Of a stretch of 64,000 nucleotides of DNA, positions 26,346 through 35,558 are shown piece after piece. This DNA is from Lachnospiraceae bacterium (lineage in GTDB: Bacteria > Bacillota > Clostridia > Lachnospirales > Lachnospiraceae), in the NCBI GenBank assembly GCA_017470985.1, contig JAFUXA010000005.1, positions 42,312 to 106,311 of the forward strand, written 5' to 3'. Positions within the stretch are counted from its first letter, which is position 1; each line of letters begins with the position of its first letter. The notes beneath the pieces were generated by a model. It did no database searches. It was not told where the DNA came from and was given only the letters and a program-made list of their open reading frames with translations. Position numbers and translations under genes: made by a program.

Positions 26346-26774
26346 CTATTTCTCCTGATTGATATCCTTTATCGCATTGGCAATCTGAAGAAAATATTCC
26401 TCTTTGAGGATTGCCATTCCCTGATTCTCATCCCCAAGTACGACAAGATTATCTCCTGTGGATATATTAAAAAGTTTTCTGGCTTTGGCCGGTATAACAA
26501 TCTGGCCTTTATCTCCAACAGTTACAATTCCGAACAAATGCTTTCCTTTCGGTGCAAGGCCTAAGCCCAAGTTGTCATCAGGTTCATGATTAACAAGCTC
26601 ATCAAGCGATACCTCAAGTGTCTGCGCCAGGAGCCTGCTCTTTTCAAGATCGGGTACAGACTCTCCCGACTCCCATTTGGCCACAGCCTGTCTTGTAACA
26701 CCGACCTTTTCGGCCAAATCCTCCTGAGTCATATGATGAAGTTTACGCATCTGAACAAGGTTTTCACTAAACAT
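26346..26774 (-). CDS. XRE helix-turn-helix fused to an AbrB/SpoVT-type domain
   Basis: A 142-residue regulator with two DNA-binding folds: an XRE helix-turn-helix at about 1-60 (LVQMRKLHHMTQEDLAEKVGVTRQAVAKWESGESVPDLEK) and a swapped-hairpin AbrB/MazE-like domain at about 85-135 (GIVTVGDKGQIVIPAKARKLFNISTGD). The start at 26774 has an AAGGAG site; an upstream in-frame ATG at 26804 would overlap the acyltransferase gene. It follows that gene by a single base and is presumably cotranscribed. Such fusions are known in clostridia; targets are unknown. Confidence 0.85.
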   Translation of the reverse strand: MFSENLVQMRKLHHMTQEDLAEKVGVTRQAVAKWESGESVPDLEKSRLLAQTLEVSLDELVNHEPDDNLGLGLAPKGKHLFGIVTVGDKGQIVIPAKARKLFNISTGDNLVVLGDENQGMAILKEEYFLQIANAIKDINQEK

Positions 26775-26775
26775 T

Positions 26776-27873
26776 TTATTGGCTCCTTTTTTTGCTGATA
26801 CCAAGCACTGCCCATCTAAAGAACGGGATTCTTGATATGATTGCGTTCATAACATATCCAAAGACAAATGCAAAAACCAAACTTATAAGGTAGATTGCAG
26901 GTGCCGGAAGTGCACGTGTTCTTCCAAGATAATGAGCTACTATCGATATGCCTAAGTAATGGAAAACGTAAAGACCAAAGCTTCTCTTACTCATCCATTT
27001 AGTAAAGCCGTTGCTGAAGTTCGCGTATTTGGCCATTCCACCGATGATTGCAAGTGATGCGAAGTAACCAAAGAAGGCAAAAAGCGGTGTGCGGTTAGTC
27101 GGAGCATCCGCATAGTTGCCGCCAAAGTTCACATAGCAGAAAGCAACGCAAAGGATTATAGACACGCCCGCAAACAAAGGGAACCACTTCTTCAATACTT
27201 CAATCACCTCATCATGAGATAAAACAAAGTATCCCATAAAGAAGGCAAACATATAAAATCCGATTCTGTATACCGCAACGATGGGTGTGTTAAGAATCAA
27301 GCCTGCACCATAGGCTACAACCGAAAGTACAATCAATATGGGAAGATTAACCCTCCTACATACAGGTCTGAATCTGTCTTTTTCAATCTTTCTGACAAGC
27401 ACGAGAAGAATGCAGTAAATCCAGAGAAGCTGAAGATACCACAACACTCCGATGCCTGCTGCCAGGCAAACGAAAACCTTCGCAACTACAGGCATTGTAG
27501 GATCCTGTACAGCATTGTATGAATTAAAATATCCCTGAATAAACTGGAAAGCAAACAAGCCTACAGTAGAGGGAACCAGGATTCTTGTGGTTCTGGTTTT
27601 AACAAACTCTTTGTCGGTATGATTGTCAAGATAAAGCTTTGCGCTAATTCCCGATACCATAAAGAGCAGGAACATAAACCAGGGGTATACGATATACTGG
27701 AAAACATCATAATACTGCACATCCAAGTCTGTTATCTTGCCGACAACACCTAAGATGCCCTCTGCGTTATACATGTAAATCACATGGTAAAAAACCACAA
27801 TCACTACCGTGATCCATCTAATGTTATCAAGGTAGTGTTTTCTGGTATTGGTTGTAATACTTGTACTATTCAT
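26776..27873 (-). CDS. Acyltransferase family 3 membrane protein
   Basis: A 365-residue integral membrane acyltransferase (OafA/YrhL superfamily) with about ten hydrophobic segments. The N-terminal RKHYLDNIRWITVVIVVFYH segment with its His in the first helix is typical, as is SGISAKLY in the next helix. Members O-acylate sugars, peptidoglycan or membrane glycolipids; the substrate here cannot be told. It forms a two-gene unit with the downstream XRE-AbrB regulator, which may control it. Confidence 0.85.
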   Translation of the reverse strand: MNSTSITTNTRKHYLDNIRWITVVIVVFYHVIYMYNAEGILGVVGKITDLDVQYYDVFQYIVYPWFMFLLFMVSGISAKLYLDNHTDKEFVKTRTTRILVPSTVGLFAFQFIQGYFNSYNAVQDPTMPVVAKVFVCLAAGIGVLWYLQLLWIYCILLVLVRKIEKDRFRPVCRRVNLPILIVLSVVAYGAGLILNTPIVAVYRIGFYMFAFFMGYFVLSHDEVIEVLKKWFPLFAGVSIILCVAFCYVNFGGNYADAPTNRTPLFAFFGYFASLAIIGGMAKYANFSNGFTKWMSKRSFGLYVFHYLGISIVAHYLGRTRALPAPAIYLISLVFAFVFGYVMNAIISRIPFFRWAVLGISKKRSQ

Positions 27874-28032
27874 AATTATACCACCTTTCCCGACAGTTAC
27901 AACTTATGCAACTTTCGTTAACATTATTGTAATCATACAGGAATAGGTGGTCCACCAACCAAAGCACACATTTTAGAACGATTTTTGTTCGTTTTGGTTG
28001 CGAAAAGCGAAAATATATTATCATAAAATTTA

Positions 28033-28059
28033 AGAGCCCATCAAAAAATGATGGACTCT
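28033..28059 (-). terminator. Terminator of the greA-lysS operon
   Basis: Stem AGAGCCCATCA with TGATGGACTCT (one G-U pair), short A/T loop, followed on the minus strand by TAAATTTTAT. The T-run is weak but the stem is strong. Confidence 0.7.
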
Positions 28060-28084
28060 CAATTATACATAGTCTCTATTATAT

Positions 28085-30139
28085 TTAGTACAACTTCGCA
28101 CCTGCTGGGATGTGGTTGTCTACCATGAGAAGATGTAATTCCTCTCCATCTGAATCCTTGAGGTTGTTAACTGCTGAAAGCAACATACCACAAGACTCAA
28201 TTCCCATCATTGCACGTGGTGGCAGGTTTGTAATAGCTACAAGTGTCTTTCCAACAAGCTCCTCCGGCTCATAGAACTCATGAATTCCTGAGAGAATAGT
28301 TCTATCTGTGCCAGTTCCATCATCTAGTGTAAACTGTAATAACTTCTTAGACTTTGGAACAGCCTCACATTTCTTAACCTTTACAGCTCTGAAATCTGAC
28401 TTGCTAAATGTATCAAAATCAACCTGCTCCTCAAAGAGTGGCTCAACCTTTACATTTGAGAAATCAATCTTAGAATTTGGTGTGAAGAATCCGTTATTAT
28501 CACCTGCTGATTCCTTCTTTCCCTTCTTGTCTCCATCAAGAGATTTCATAGTTGGGAAAAGTAAAACATCACGGATTGCAGCTGAATCTGTAAGCAACAT
28601 AACAAGTCTATCAATACCGTATCCGATACCACCTGTTGGAGGCATACCGATTTCCAATGCGTTCAAGAAGTCTTCGTCTGTATGCTCAGCCTCATCATCA
28701 CCAGCTGCAGCATTGGCATCCTGAGCTGCAAATCTCTCTCTCTGATCAATTGGATCATTAAGCTCTGAGTATGCATTACACATTTCCCATGTATTGATAA
28801 AGAGCTCAAATCTCTCAACCTTGCTTGGATCACTTGGCTTCTTCTTGGTAAGTGGAGAAATCTCAATTGGATGATCCATAATAAATGTAGGCTGAACCAG
28901 ATTCTTCTCACAGAATTCCTCGAAGAAGAGATTTAAGATATCACCCTTCTTGTGGAAGTCCTCATACTCGATACCCTTCTCATCTGCAAGTGCCTTGGCC
29001 TCTGCCTCATCAATAGCATCAAAATCAACGCCAGCGTACTGCTTTACTGCGTCAGTCATTGTCATTCTGGCAAATGGCTTACCTAAATCAATCTCTGTAC
29101 CCTGGTAAGAAATCTTGGTAGTTCCACATACCTTCTCTGCCAAATATCTAAACATAGACTCTGTCAATTCCATCATACCTTCATAATCAGTATATGCCTG
29201 GTACAACTCCATAAGAGTAAACTCAGGATTATGACGAGTGTCTACACCCTCATTTCTAAATACACGGCCGATTTCAAATACACGCTCCAATCCGCCGACA
29301 ATCAATCTTTTCAAGTAAAGCTCGAGAGAAATACGAAGCTTTACATCTTCATTCAACGCATTGTAATGTGTCTCAAATGGGCGAGCTGCTGCTCCACCGG
29401 CATTGCTTACAAGCATTGGTGTCTCAACTTCCATGAAATCACGATCAGCCAGGAAGTTTCTGATTTCTCTAATAATCTTGGATCTCTTGATAAATACTTC
29501 CTTGCTGTCCTGATTCATAATCAAGTCAACATATCTCTGTCTATACTTTGTATCTGTATCTGTTAAACCATGGAATTTCTCAGGTAATATCTGCAATGAC
29601 TTTGACAGAAGTGTCATCTCCTCAGCATGAATAGAGATTTCTCCTGTCATAGTACGGAAAGCATATCCCTTGATTCCCCAGATATCGCCGATATCTGACT
29701 TCTTGAATGTAGCATACAAATCATCTCCCAAAGCATCCTTAGAAGCATAAATCTGTACTGTTCCCTTTAAATCCTGGATATTGGCAAATGATGCCTTGCC
29801 CATTACACGCTTGAACATCATACGACCTGCAATACATACATGAATTGGCTGCGCATCCATAATAGCTCTACGCTCATTATAATCAGCTTTCTTGGCAGCT
29901 CTCGCATCCTGCTCCTCGAGACCTTCTATGTCTACAGGTTTTCTACCTGCAAGAAGTTTCTCCTCAAGCTCTGTATATAATGCCTTCACCTCATCTGTAT
30001 GATGTGTTACGTCATATTTTGTTATCTCAAATGGATCAGCTCCAGCCTCTTGTAAGTTCTTAAGCTTCTCGCGACGAACCTTCAATAACTGATTTAAATC
30101 CTGCTCTTGTCCATTTGCCAAAGCGTTTTCCTTTGCCAT
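28085..30139 (-). CDS. lysS: Lysyl-tRNA synthetase (class II) with C-terminal tRNA-binding domain
   Basis: Charges tRNA-Lys. At 684 residues it is far longer than ordinary bacterial LysRS (about 500). An N-terminal OB anticodon-binding domain (about 95-185) is followed by the class II catalytic core with motif 2 FEIGRVFRNEGVDTRHNPEF and motif 3 GIGYGIDRLVMLL near residue 495. From about 565 to the end lies an extra EMAPII/Trbp111-type OB domain (DFRAVKVKKCEAVPKSKK, AITNLPPRAMMGIESCGML, IPAGAKLY) like the C-terminus of MetRS. It should bind tRNA non-specifically and raise affinity. It is 57 bp downstream of greA. Confidence 0.95.
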   Translation of the reverse strand: MAKENALANGQEQDLNQLLKVRREKLKNLQEAGADPFEITKYDVTHHTDEVKALYTELEEKLLAGRKPVDIEGLEEQDARAAKKADYNERRAIMDAQPIHVCIAGRMMFKRVMGKASFANIQDLKGTVQIYASKDALGDDLYATFKKSDIGDIWGIKGYAFRTMTGEISIHAEEMTLLSKSLQILPEKFHGLTDTDTKYRQRYVDLIMNQDSKEVFIKRSKIIREIRNFLADRDFMEVETPMLVSNAGGAAARPFETHYNALNEDVKLRISLELYLKRLIVGGLERVFEIGRVFRNEGVDTRHNPEFTLMELYQAYTDYEGMMELTESMFRYLAEKVCGTTKISYQGTEIDLGKPFARMTMTDAVKQYAGVDFDAIDEAEAKALADEKGIEYEDFHKKGDILNLFFEEFCEKNLVQPTFIMDHPIEISPLTKKKPSDPSKVERFELFINTWEMCNAYSELNDPIDQRERFAAQDANAAAGDDEAEHTDEDFLNALEIGMPPTGGIGYGIDRLVMLLTDSAAIRDVLLFPTMKSLDGDKKGKKESAGDNNGFFTPNSKIDFSNVKVEPLFEEQVDFDTFSKSDFRAVKVKKCEAVPKSKKLLQFTLDDGTGTDRTILSGIHEFYEPEELVGKTLVAITNLPPRAMMGIESCGMLLSAVNNLKDSDGEELHLLMVDNHIPAGAKLY

Positions 30140-30196
30140 CTTCTATTACCTCATCTAACAATTATTATCTATTCCGCAATTAACTCCCGCCTATGA

Positions 30197-30673
30197 TTAG
30201 TGCTTAATTGCAAGAATCTTGAACTCTGCAGACTCGCCATCTGGAGTCTCAATAGTTACAACATCTCCCTCAGAATGTCCAATAATAGCACTTCCTACTG
30301 GAGACTCGTTTGAAATCTTGTTGTCCAAGCTGCTAGCTTCTGTAGAACCTACAATCTTGTATGTGTACTCATCATTGAATTCCATATCAAGAATTGTAAC
30401 AGTAGCTCCAATACCAGCCTTTGTCACATCTGTATCTGTCTCATCATGAATCTCAGCATTCTTTAAGATCTGCTCGATTTCCTCAATACGAGCCTCGATC
30501 TCTGCCTGCTCATCCTTAGCAGCATCATACTCAGCATTCTCTGACAAGTCACCCTGAGCTCTTGCCTCCTTTAATTTCTCAGCAACCTCATCACGTCTCT
30601 CGACTTTCAGTGTCTCAAGTTCTTCTTCTAATTTCTCTTTACCTTCTCTAGTTAAAACTGTTTTCTTTTCCAT
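30197..30673 (-). CDS. greA: Transcription elongation factor GreA
   Basis: Binds RNA polymerase in the secondary channel and triggers cleavage of backtracked RNA. The 158 residues show the N-terminal coiled coil (about 1-75) with the functional tip DLSENAEYDAAKDEQ holding the acidic pair, and the C-terminal FKBP-like domain with SNESPVGSAIIGHSEGDVV. Start and length are standard. It heads the greA-lysS transcription unit, a frequent order in Firmicutes. Confidence 0.95.
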   Translation of the reverse strand: MEKKTVLTREGKEKLEEELETLKVERRDEVAEKLKEARAQGDLSENAEYDAAKDEQAEIEARIEEIEQILKNAEIHDETDTDVTKAGIGATVTILDMEFNDEYTYKIVGSTEASSLDNKISNESPVGSAIIGHSEGDVVTIETPDGESAEFKILAIKH

Positions 30674-30740
30674 GGATTTCTCGTCCTTTCTTATTTAATG
30701 GCATATTTCGCCTAGTTTCACACAATAAAAAATATTATAG

Positions 30741-31724
30741 CTAATCTCTCATAAATCTGTCAAATAATTCTTCTAACTGGCTATAAGTTTCCACTTCATT
30801 TATCATGCCTCTCAGCTTTGAAGCATTATGATATCCACCTGTATACCAGGCGGCATGCTTTCTAAACTCTCTGATTCCGGCCAGTTCATCTTCCTTCCAC
30901 TCAATCTGCATAGCAGCATGGCGAAGCATCAACTGAACCATCTCATCCATCGGTGGTTTACCAATAACCTCTCCCGTCTCAAAGAAATGTAGAATCTGTG
31001 AGAAAATCCAAGGATTTCCCTGAGCACCTCTGCCGATCATAAATCCATCGCACTTAGTATGCTCGTACATAGCTTCCACATCCTGTGGGGTAAATATATC
31101 TCCATTTCCTATAACAGGAATATTTACAGCATCTTTTACAGCAGCAATAATATCCCAATCTGCCTTGCCGGAATAATACTGTTCTCTTGTTCTACCATGA
31201 ACAGCAATGGCCGCCACTCCAGCATCCTCTGCAATCTTGGCCATCTCAACAGCATTTACATGCTCATCATCGAAGCCTTTGCGAATCTTAACGGTAACAG
31301 GCTTCTCAATGGCCTTTACCGTTTTGCGCATTATCTCTCCAGCCAGTTTGGGATTTTTCATCAGAGCAGATCCATCACCATTATTTACCACTTTAGGCAC
31401 GGGACACCCCATATTAATATCTAATATATCAAATGGTCTATCCTCTATCTTCTTGGCCATCTCACTGATACAGTCCGGATCAGATCCAAACAACTGCAGA
31501 GATACCGGCTTCTCCCGCTCATCTATTTCCAGCAATTTATAAGTATTTCTATTGTTAAACTGTATGGCTTTGGCACTTACCATCTCCATACATATAAGTC
31601 CAGCTCCCTGCTCCTTACACAGAATTCTAAATGGCAAATCCGTAACTCCTGCCATGGGAGCCAGCACAAGTCTGTTAGACAGGGTTACATTTCCTATCTT
31701 CAGACCGCTCATATTCTGATTCAT
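30741..31724 (-). CDS. dusB: tRNA-dihydrouridine synthase DusB-type
   Basis: FMN enzyme that reduces uridine to dihydrouridine in tRNA D-loops. The 327 residues carry LAPMAGVTDLPFR (about 21-33), DINMGCPVPKVV (about 102-113) with the catalytic Cys, KIRKGFDDEHVN and the GNGDIFTP and IGRGAQGNPWIF FMN-phosphate motifs. A CAGGAG site precedes ATG 31724. It lies just downstream of the coaX gene, probably in the coaX-dusB-greA-lysS run. Confidence 0.93.
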   Translation of the reverse strand: MNQNMSGLKIGNVTLSNRLVLAPMAGVTDLPFRILCKEQGAGLICMEMVSAKAIQFNNRNTYKLLEIDEREKPVSLQLFGSDPDCISEMAKKIEDRPFDILDINMGCPVPKVVNNGDGSALMKNPKLAGEIMRKTVKAIEKPVTVKIRKGFDDEHVNAVEMAKIAEDAGVAAIAVHGRTREQYYSGKADWDIIAAVKDAVNIPVIGNGDIFTPQDVEAMYEHTKCDGFMIGRGAQGNPWIFSQILHFFETGEVIGKPPMDEMVQLMLRHAAMQIEWKEDELAGIREFRKHAAWYTGGYHNASKLRGMINEVETYSQLEELFDRFMRD

Positions 31725-31804
31725 TAATTATCTCCTGATATTTAATACAAAATCCCGCCGGATTATATCCTTATATATCATGATAATCTCTCTATTTGGA
31801 TATA

Positions 31805-32587
31805 TTATTTCTTCTTACGACGGTTTTGCTTATTATATATAAATCTCATACCCTGCAAGGTAAGATTTGGATCGTATACATCTATACAATCTGTGTTTTG
31901 AGCAATCATACTACCCAAGCCACCTGTAGCCACGACCTGGACTTTATCATAGCCAGACTCCTCTATCATATGTTTCACAATATATTCAGTCTGACCTATC
32001 TGACCATATACCAGTCCTGCCTGCATAGAAGAGATTGTCTCCTTGGCCAATATACTATCCGGCTTCTTGATTTCAATCTCAGGCAGCTTCGCAGCATCTT
32101 CCCACAACGCCTTGGCTGATATTCTAATTCCAGGAGCAGTCACTCCTGCTACAAATCCACCTGTAGCATCCACCAGATCATAGGTTGTTGCAGTTCCGAA
32201 GTCGATTACAAGAACAGGCCCGCCATAAAGCTCATAAGCACCAGCCGCATCCACAATTCTATCAGCACCAATCTGCGCCGGGTTATCTGTCAGTATCTTG
32301 ATTCCGGTCTTCACACCCGGCTCCACCAACACTGGATTGATATCCAGATATTTAATAACACCACTCACAAGGGAATGCATAATAGCAGGCACAACGCTGG
32401 CGATTATTACATCCTCTATGTCTGCAATATCCATTCCATTTCTATCCAGTATATCTCTAATTGCCACACCGAATTCATCAGATGTACGAGGCATCTTGGT
32501 AGTCATTCGAAAACTTCCCAGAAGCTTCTCGTACTTAAACACTCCAATTGTAATATTTGTATTTCCCACATCTATAGTCATTAACAT
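31805..32587 (-). CDS. coaX: Type III pantothenate kinase
   Basis: First step of coenzyme A synthesis, phosphorylating pantothenate; type III enzymes are insensitive to CoA feedback. The 260 residues contain the phosphate motif [12 protein letters not shown] (about 6-17), the pantothenate-site [12 protein letters not shown] (about 107-118) and the DFGTATTYD motif with the catalytic Asp (about 129-137). Two nearby ATG codons (32587 and 32581) are possible starts. Confidence 0.95.
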   Translation of the reverse strand: MLMTIDVGNTNITIGVFKYEKLLGSFRMTTKMPRTSDEFGVAIRDILDRNGMDIADIEDVIIASVVPAIMHSLVSGVIKYLDINPVLVEPGVKTGIKILTDNPAQIGADRIVDAAGAYELYGGPVLVIDFGTATTYDLVDATGGFVAGVTAPGIRISAKALWEDAAKLPEIEIKKPDSILAKETISSMQAGLVYGQIGQTEYIVKHMIEESGYDKVQVVATGGLGSMIAQNTDCIDVYDPNLTLQGMRFIYNKQNRRKKK

Positions 32588-32636
32588 GCGACTTCTACCT
32601 TCTTTCCGCTTTAAGTATTACTATGTAAAATAATAA

Positions 32637-32969
32637 CTATTTCTCCTCAAATGGCTTACCCAAAATCATCACCTTGTAATACATCTCCAGAGATTCGAAC
32701 AACTCTGAGTGCTCTCTCTGCATCTGCTTAACTTTGAGGCCGCTTCCAATCTCATCATAACCGAAGTCATTCTCATTATAATCAGTTCTCACATATAGAT
32801 TGCCTTCCTGATCATACACCAGCTGAATTGTACCACCAATCTCTGCTGTAAAGAGTACGCACATAATACGCAACTCTTCCTGTATACTTGTTGGCAACTT
32901 CTCAAAGTCTTTATTCAAATAATATTTCTTGGTATACGCGCTTGCGCCGCACAATACTGTCTCTTCCAT
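32637..32969 (-). CDS. DUF6145 family protein
   Basis: A small 110-residue cytosolic protein of a family found mainly in Lachnospiraceae. It has the family-typical beginning (LCGASAYTKKYYLN), a central IMCVLFTAEIGG segment and DEIGSGLKVKQMQREHSELFESLEMYYK near the end. Function unknown. It lies between argF and coaX with short gaps, so it may be part of a longer transcript. An AGAGG site precedes its ATG. Confidence 0.8.
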   Translation of the reverse strand: MEETVLCGASAYTKKYYLNKDFEKLPTSIQEELRIMCVLFTAEIGGTIQLVYDQEGNLYVRTDYNENDFGYDEIGSGLKVKQMQREHSELFESLEMYYKVMILGKPFEEK

Positions 32970-33002
32970 TTCTTACCTCTGAAAAATATATTTTAGAGAA
33001 TA

Positions 33003-33992
33003 CTAATCCATCAATGTGGCATACATAATCGCCTTGATAGAGTGCATTCTATTCTCTGCCTCGTCAAATACAACAGACTGTGGTCCCTCAAACACCTCAT
33101 CTGTCACTTCCATTTCAGACAAACCAAACTTGGCAAATATCTGCTGTCCGATTCCTGTCTCCAAATCATGGAATGCTGGTAGACAATGCATAAATATCGC
33201 ATCATCCTTGGCATAGCTCATAGCCTGGCCATTTACCTGATATGGCTTCAATGCTTTGATACGAGCGCTCCATACATCGTCAGGCTCGCCCATTGATACC
33301 CACACATCTGTGTAGATAATATCCGCATCCTTGCATCCCTCTTCCACACTCTCTGTAAGAGTAACAGTAGAACCATTTTCCGCAGCACATTTCTTGGCAT
33401 ATTCCACCAACCATGCCTCTGGGAAATATTCCTTATTAGTACATGCCACGAAATCCAAACCAAGCTTCGCACATGTTACCATAAGAGAATTGGCCATATT
33501 ATATCTGGCGTCTCCCATGTAGACAAACTTCAATCCTTTCAAAGTACCTTTGTGCTCCTTGATAGTAAGCATATCAGCAATCATCTGTGTCGGATGTGAT
33601 TCATTGGTCAATCCATTCCACACTGGTACCCCAGCATATTCTGCCAACTCAGTTACAATGGCTTGCTCAAATCCTCTATACTCAATTCCGTCATACATGC
33701 GTCCCAAAACTCGAGCAGTATCTTTGATGCTCTCCTTCTTGCCAATCTGAGAACCTGATGGGTCTAAATATGTACAGCCCATTCCCAAATCAGATGCTGC
33801 CACCTCAAATGCGCAACGGGTTCTTGTACTTGTCTTTTCAAATATAAGAGCAATATTTTTGCCCTCTAACACCTTGTGTGATATTCCCTTTTTCTTCTTA
33901 TCCTTCAACTCAGCTGACAGATTAATCAACTCCATGATTTCATCTGTTGTTAAATCCTTGATGTTTAAAAAACTTCTTCCCTTCAAACTCAT
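33003..33992 (-). CDS. argF: Ornithine carbamoyltransferase
   Basis: Joins carbamoyl phosphate to ornithine to give citrulline (arginine synthesis, or the reverse in the deiminase pathway). The 329 residues show the carbamoyl-phosphate motif STRTR at 55-59, HPTQ near residue 133, and the ornithine-binding HCLPAFHD near 270. The rest of the arginine pathway is not in this window. AGGTATT is the only ribosome site. Anabolic use is more likely because no arcA or arcC lies next to it. Confidence 0.95.
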   Translation of the reverse strand: MSLKGRSFLNIKDLTTDEIMELINLSAELKDKKKKGISHKVLEGKNIALIFEKTSTRTRCAFEVAASDLGMGCTYLDPSGSQIGKKESIKDTARVLGRMYDGIEYRGFEQAIVTELAEYAGVPVWNGLTNESHPTQMIADMLTIKEHKGTLKGLKFVYMGDARYNMANSLMVTCAKLGLDFVACTNKEYFPEAWLVEYAKKCAAENGSTVTLTESVEEGCKDADIIYTDVWVSMGEPDDVWSARIKALKPYQVNGQAMSYAKDDAIFMHCLPAFHDLETGIGQQIFAKFGLSEMEVTDEVFEGPQSVVFDEAENRMHSIKAIMYATLMD

Positions 33993-34089
33993 AATAATAC
34001 CTCACTAAATTCGCAATATACTTCAACAAATTTCCTTAAAACTTAAACTTCCCACCGTCTTATATTACCAAACTTTACAACAAATTGCG

Positions 34090-34144
34090 ACAAAACAATA
34101 AAGAAGTGTATCCACAACACCTCTGGCATTACAAATACACTTCT
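34090..34144 (-). terminator. Terminator of the cell-wall hydrolase gene
   Basis: Arms AGAAGTGTAT (34102-34111) and ATACACTTCT (34135-34144) with a long loop; the minus strand continues with TTATTGTTTTG. Confidence 0.65.
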
Positions 34145-34195
34145 ATTCCTTACGTTATTCAATTATTACATTATCAATTTCAAAAACAAAATGCC

Positions 34196-35332
34196 TTAGT
34201 AGAATACATGGTTACCGATAGCCACGCCGCCCTTGCCGGAACTTACTGGAGCAAATCCACTGGCGCCGCCTGTATTGTCAACACCTGCCAATGCTTCTGC
34301 TGCTGCCTGCATACATGAACCCTTTGGTCCTGATGCTGCAACTGAAGCTACACTACCACTTCTAGCTGGTGTAAACTGTCCTCTTGCATAAATAACATCG
34401 TAAAGTGTACCGCCGTAAGCGCCACTGCGAAGTCTGTTTACAACTACAGCTCCTACAGCAACCTGACCTTCATAACATTCATTTCCTGCCTCACACTGAA
34501 TCAATGCTGCAAGTAATGTCTGGTCATCATAGCTTGCTGCCACTGCTGAATTAACCACTGTCTCAGCAGATGAATACTTAGCAGCCTTGGCTGCCTCTGC
34601 CTCCTGAGCGGCCTTGATTGCAGCCTGCTCTGCCTCGATAGTAATTGCCTCTCCTAATTTCTGTTCTACTGTAACGAACTCAGCACTTACATATCCATTG
34701 CCATGTCTAGAAGATACTGCAACCCAACCATCAACTGCTGCTGCATCCTTGTTTACCTCAAGGCTATCACCCTCAGCCATTGTTGTTACAACACTTCCAT
34801 CTGTAGTAGCCTCAGATCTGACTCTGATTCCACCTTCTGTAGCTGTAGCATATGTCTTGCACACTTCCTGAGCAAGATTATATGCGTCTTCACCTGTTAC
34901 ACAATAATCAGCACTGACAAATCCATGTACATCTCCTGATGTAATCTCATACCAACCAGTTGTTGTTGATACAATCTCTGCCACATCGCCCTTATACATC
35001 TTACCAACGATAGAGCTCTCGGCGTCTGCTGATTCTCTAACTGACAAATAATCTGATACATTTGCCATAAGTCTATTCGCCCACTCACTGTGAGCTGATG
35101 CTGTAGCACTAGCTGCTACTACTGTCACGTCTGAAGCTGAAACATCTGCTGTCGCAAATGCGCTAGATTCCATAGCGTATACTGCACTTACAATTCCGGC
35201 CGATCTTAAACTGTTAACTTCTACGGCATTAGCGTCTGTTGTTTTGTTTACTGCTGCTACAGTAATTGATAATGTAAGGGCAACTGCTGTCGCACCTGTC
35301 TGAACCAAACGCTTCTTCCAAGTTGTCATCAT
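34196..35332 (-). CDS. Secreted SH3-domain cell wall hydrolase (SleB-type catalytic domain)
   Basis: An exported peptidoglycan hydrolase, 378 residues. The N-terminus (MMTTWKKRLVQTGATAVALTLSITVAA) is a signal peptide. Two bacterial SH3 domains follow at about 95-155 (DYLSVRESADAESSIVGKMYKGD) and about 165-225 (GGIRVRSEATTDGSVVTTMAEGD), which bind cell wall. An Ala/Glu-rich linker leads to a Hydrolase_2 (SleB/CwlJ-type) domain at about 265-378 with LIQCEAGNECYEGQVAVGAVVVNRL, including the catalytic Glu. SleB opens spore cortex, but this type is also used in vegetative wall turnover. The promoter has four WalR-like half-sites, consistent with wall-stress control. Confidence 0.9.
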   Translation of the reverse strand: MMTTWKKRLVQTGATAVALTLSITVAAVNKTTDANAVEVNSLRSAGIVSAVYAMESSAFATADVSASDVTVVAASATASAHSEWANRLMANVSDYLSVRESADAESSIVGKMYKGDVAEIVSTTTGWYEITSGDVHGFVSADYCVTGEDAYNLAQEVCKTYATATEGGIRVRSEATTDGSVVTTMAEGDSLEVNKDAAAVDGWVAVSSRHGNGYVSAEFVTVEQKLGEAITIEAEQAAIKAAQEAEAAKAAKYSSAETVVNSAVAASYDDQTLLAALIQCEAGNECYEGQVAVGAVVVNRLRSGAYGGTLYDVIYARGQFTPARSGSVASVAASGPKGSCMQAAAEALAGVDNTGGASGFAPVSSGKGGVAIGNHVFY

Positions 35333-35366
35333 AAATAAAAAAACCTCTCTACATACTCTTGGTATG

Positions 35367-35402
35367 TTTACAAATTGTTACATTTGTTACAACTTTGTTA
35401 CA
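35367..35402 (-). promoter_or_regulatory. Array of four WalR-like TGTAAC half-sites
   Basis: Read on the minus strand: TGTAAC (35397-35402), five bases, TGTAAC (35386-35391), three bases, TGTAAC (35377-35382), four bases, TGTAAA (35367-35372). The first pair fits the WalR/YycF consensus TGTWAH-N5-TGTWAH exactly. The array begins at the predicted transcription start, a place suited to repression. Confidence 0.6.
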
Positions 35403-35407
35403 ACGCA

Positions 35408-35437
35408 ATTATAACATGGCTGGTTAGAGGGTGTCAA
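35408..35437 (-). promoter_or_regulatory. Consensus promoter of the cell-wall hydrolase gene
   Basis: TTGACA (35432-35437) and TATAAT (35408-35413), both perfect consensus, with an 18-bp spacer on the minus strand. Start of transcription should be near 35401, giving a leader of about 70 bases. Confidence 0.75.
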
Positions 35438-35464
35438 ATTTCCGTAACATTTTCTTAACTTTTA

Positions 35465-35507
35465 ACCAAAAACGAGCTGATGAAATAGTACAATTCCATC
35501 AACTCGT
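35465..35507 (-). terminator. Terminator of the transketolase operon
   Basis: A long imperfect stem between 35472 and 35507 (outer arms ACGAGCTGATG and CATCAACTCGT) followed on the minus strand by TTTTTGGTT. Confidence 0.8.
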
Positions 35508-35558
35508 CTGTATTTTCCATGTTTTTCACATGATAATTATGCAATTTTACCTAGTATT

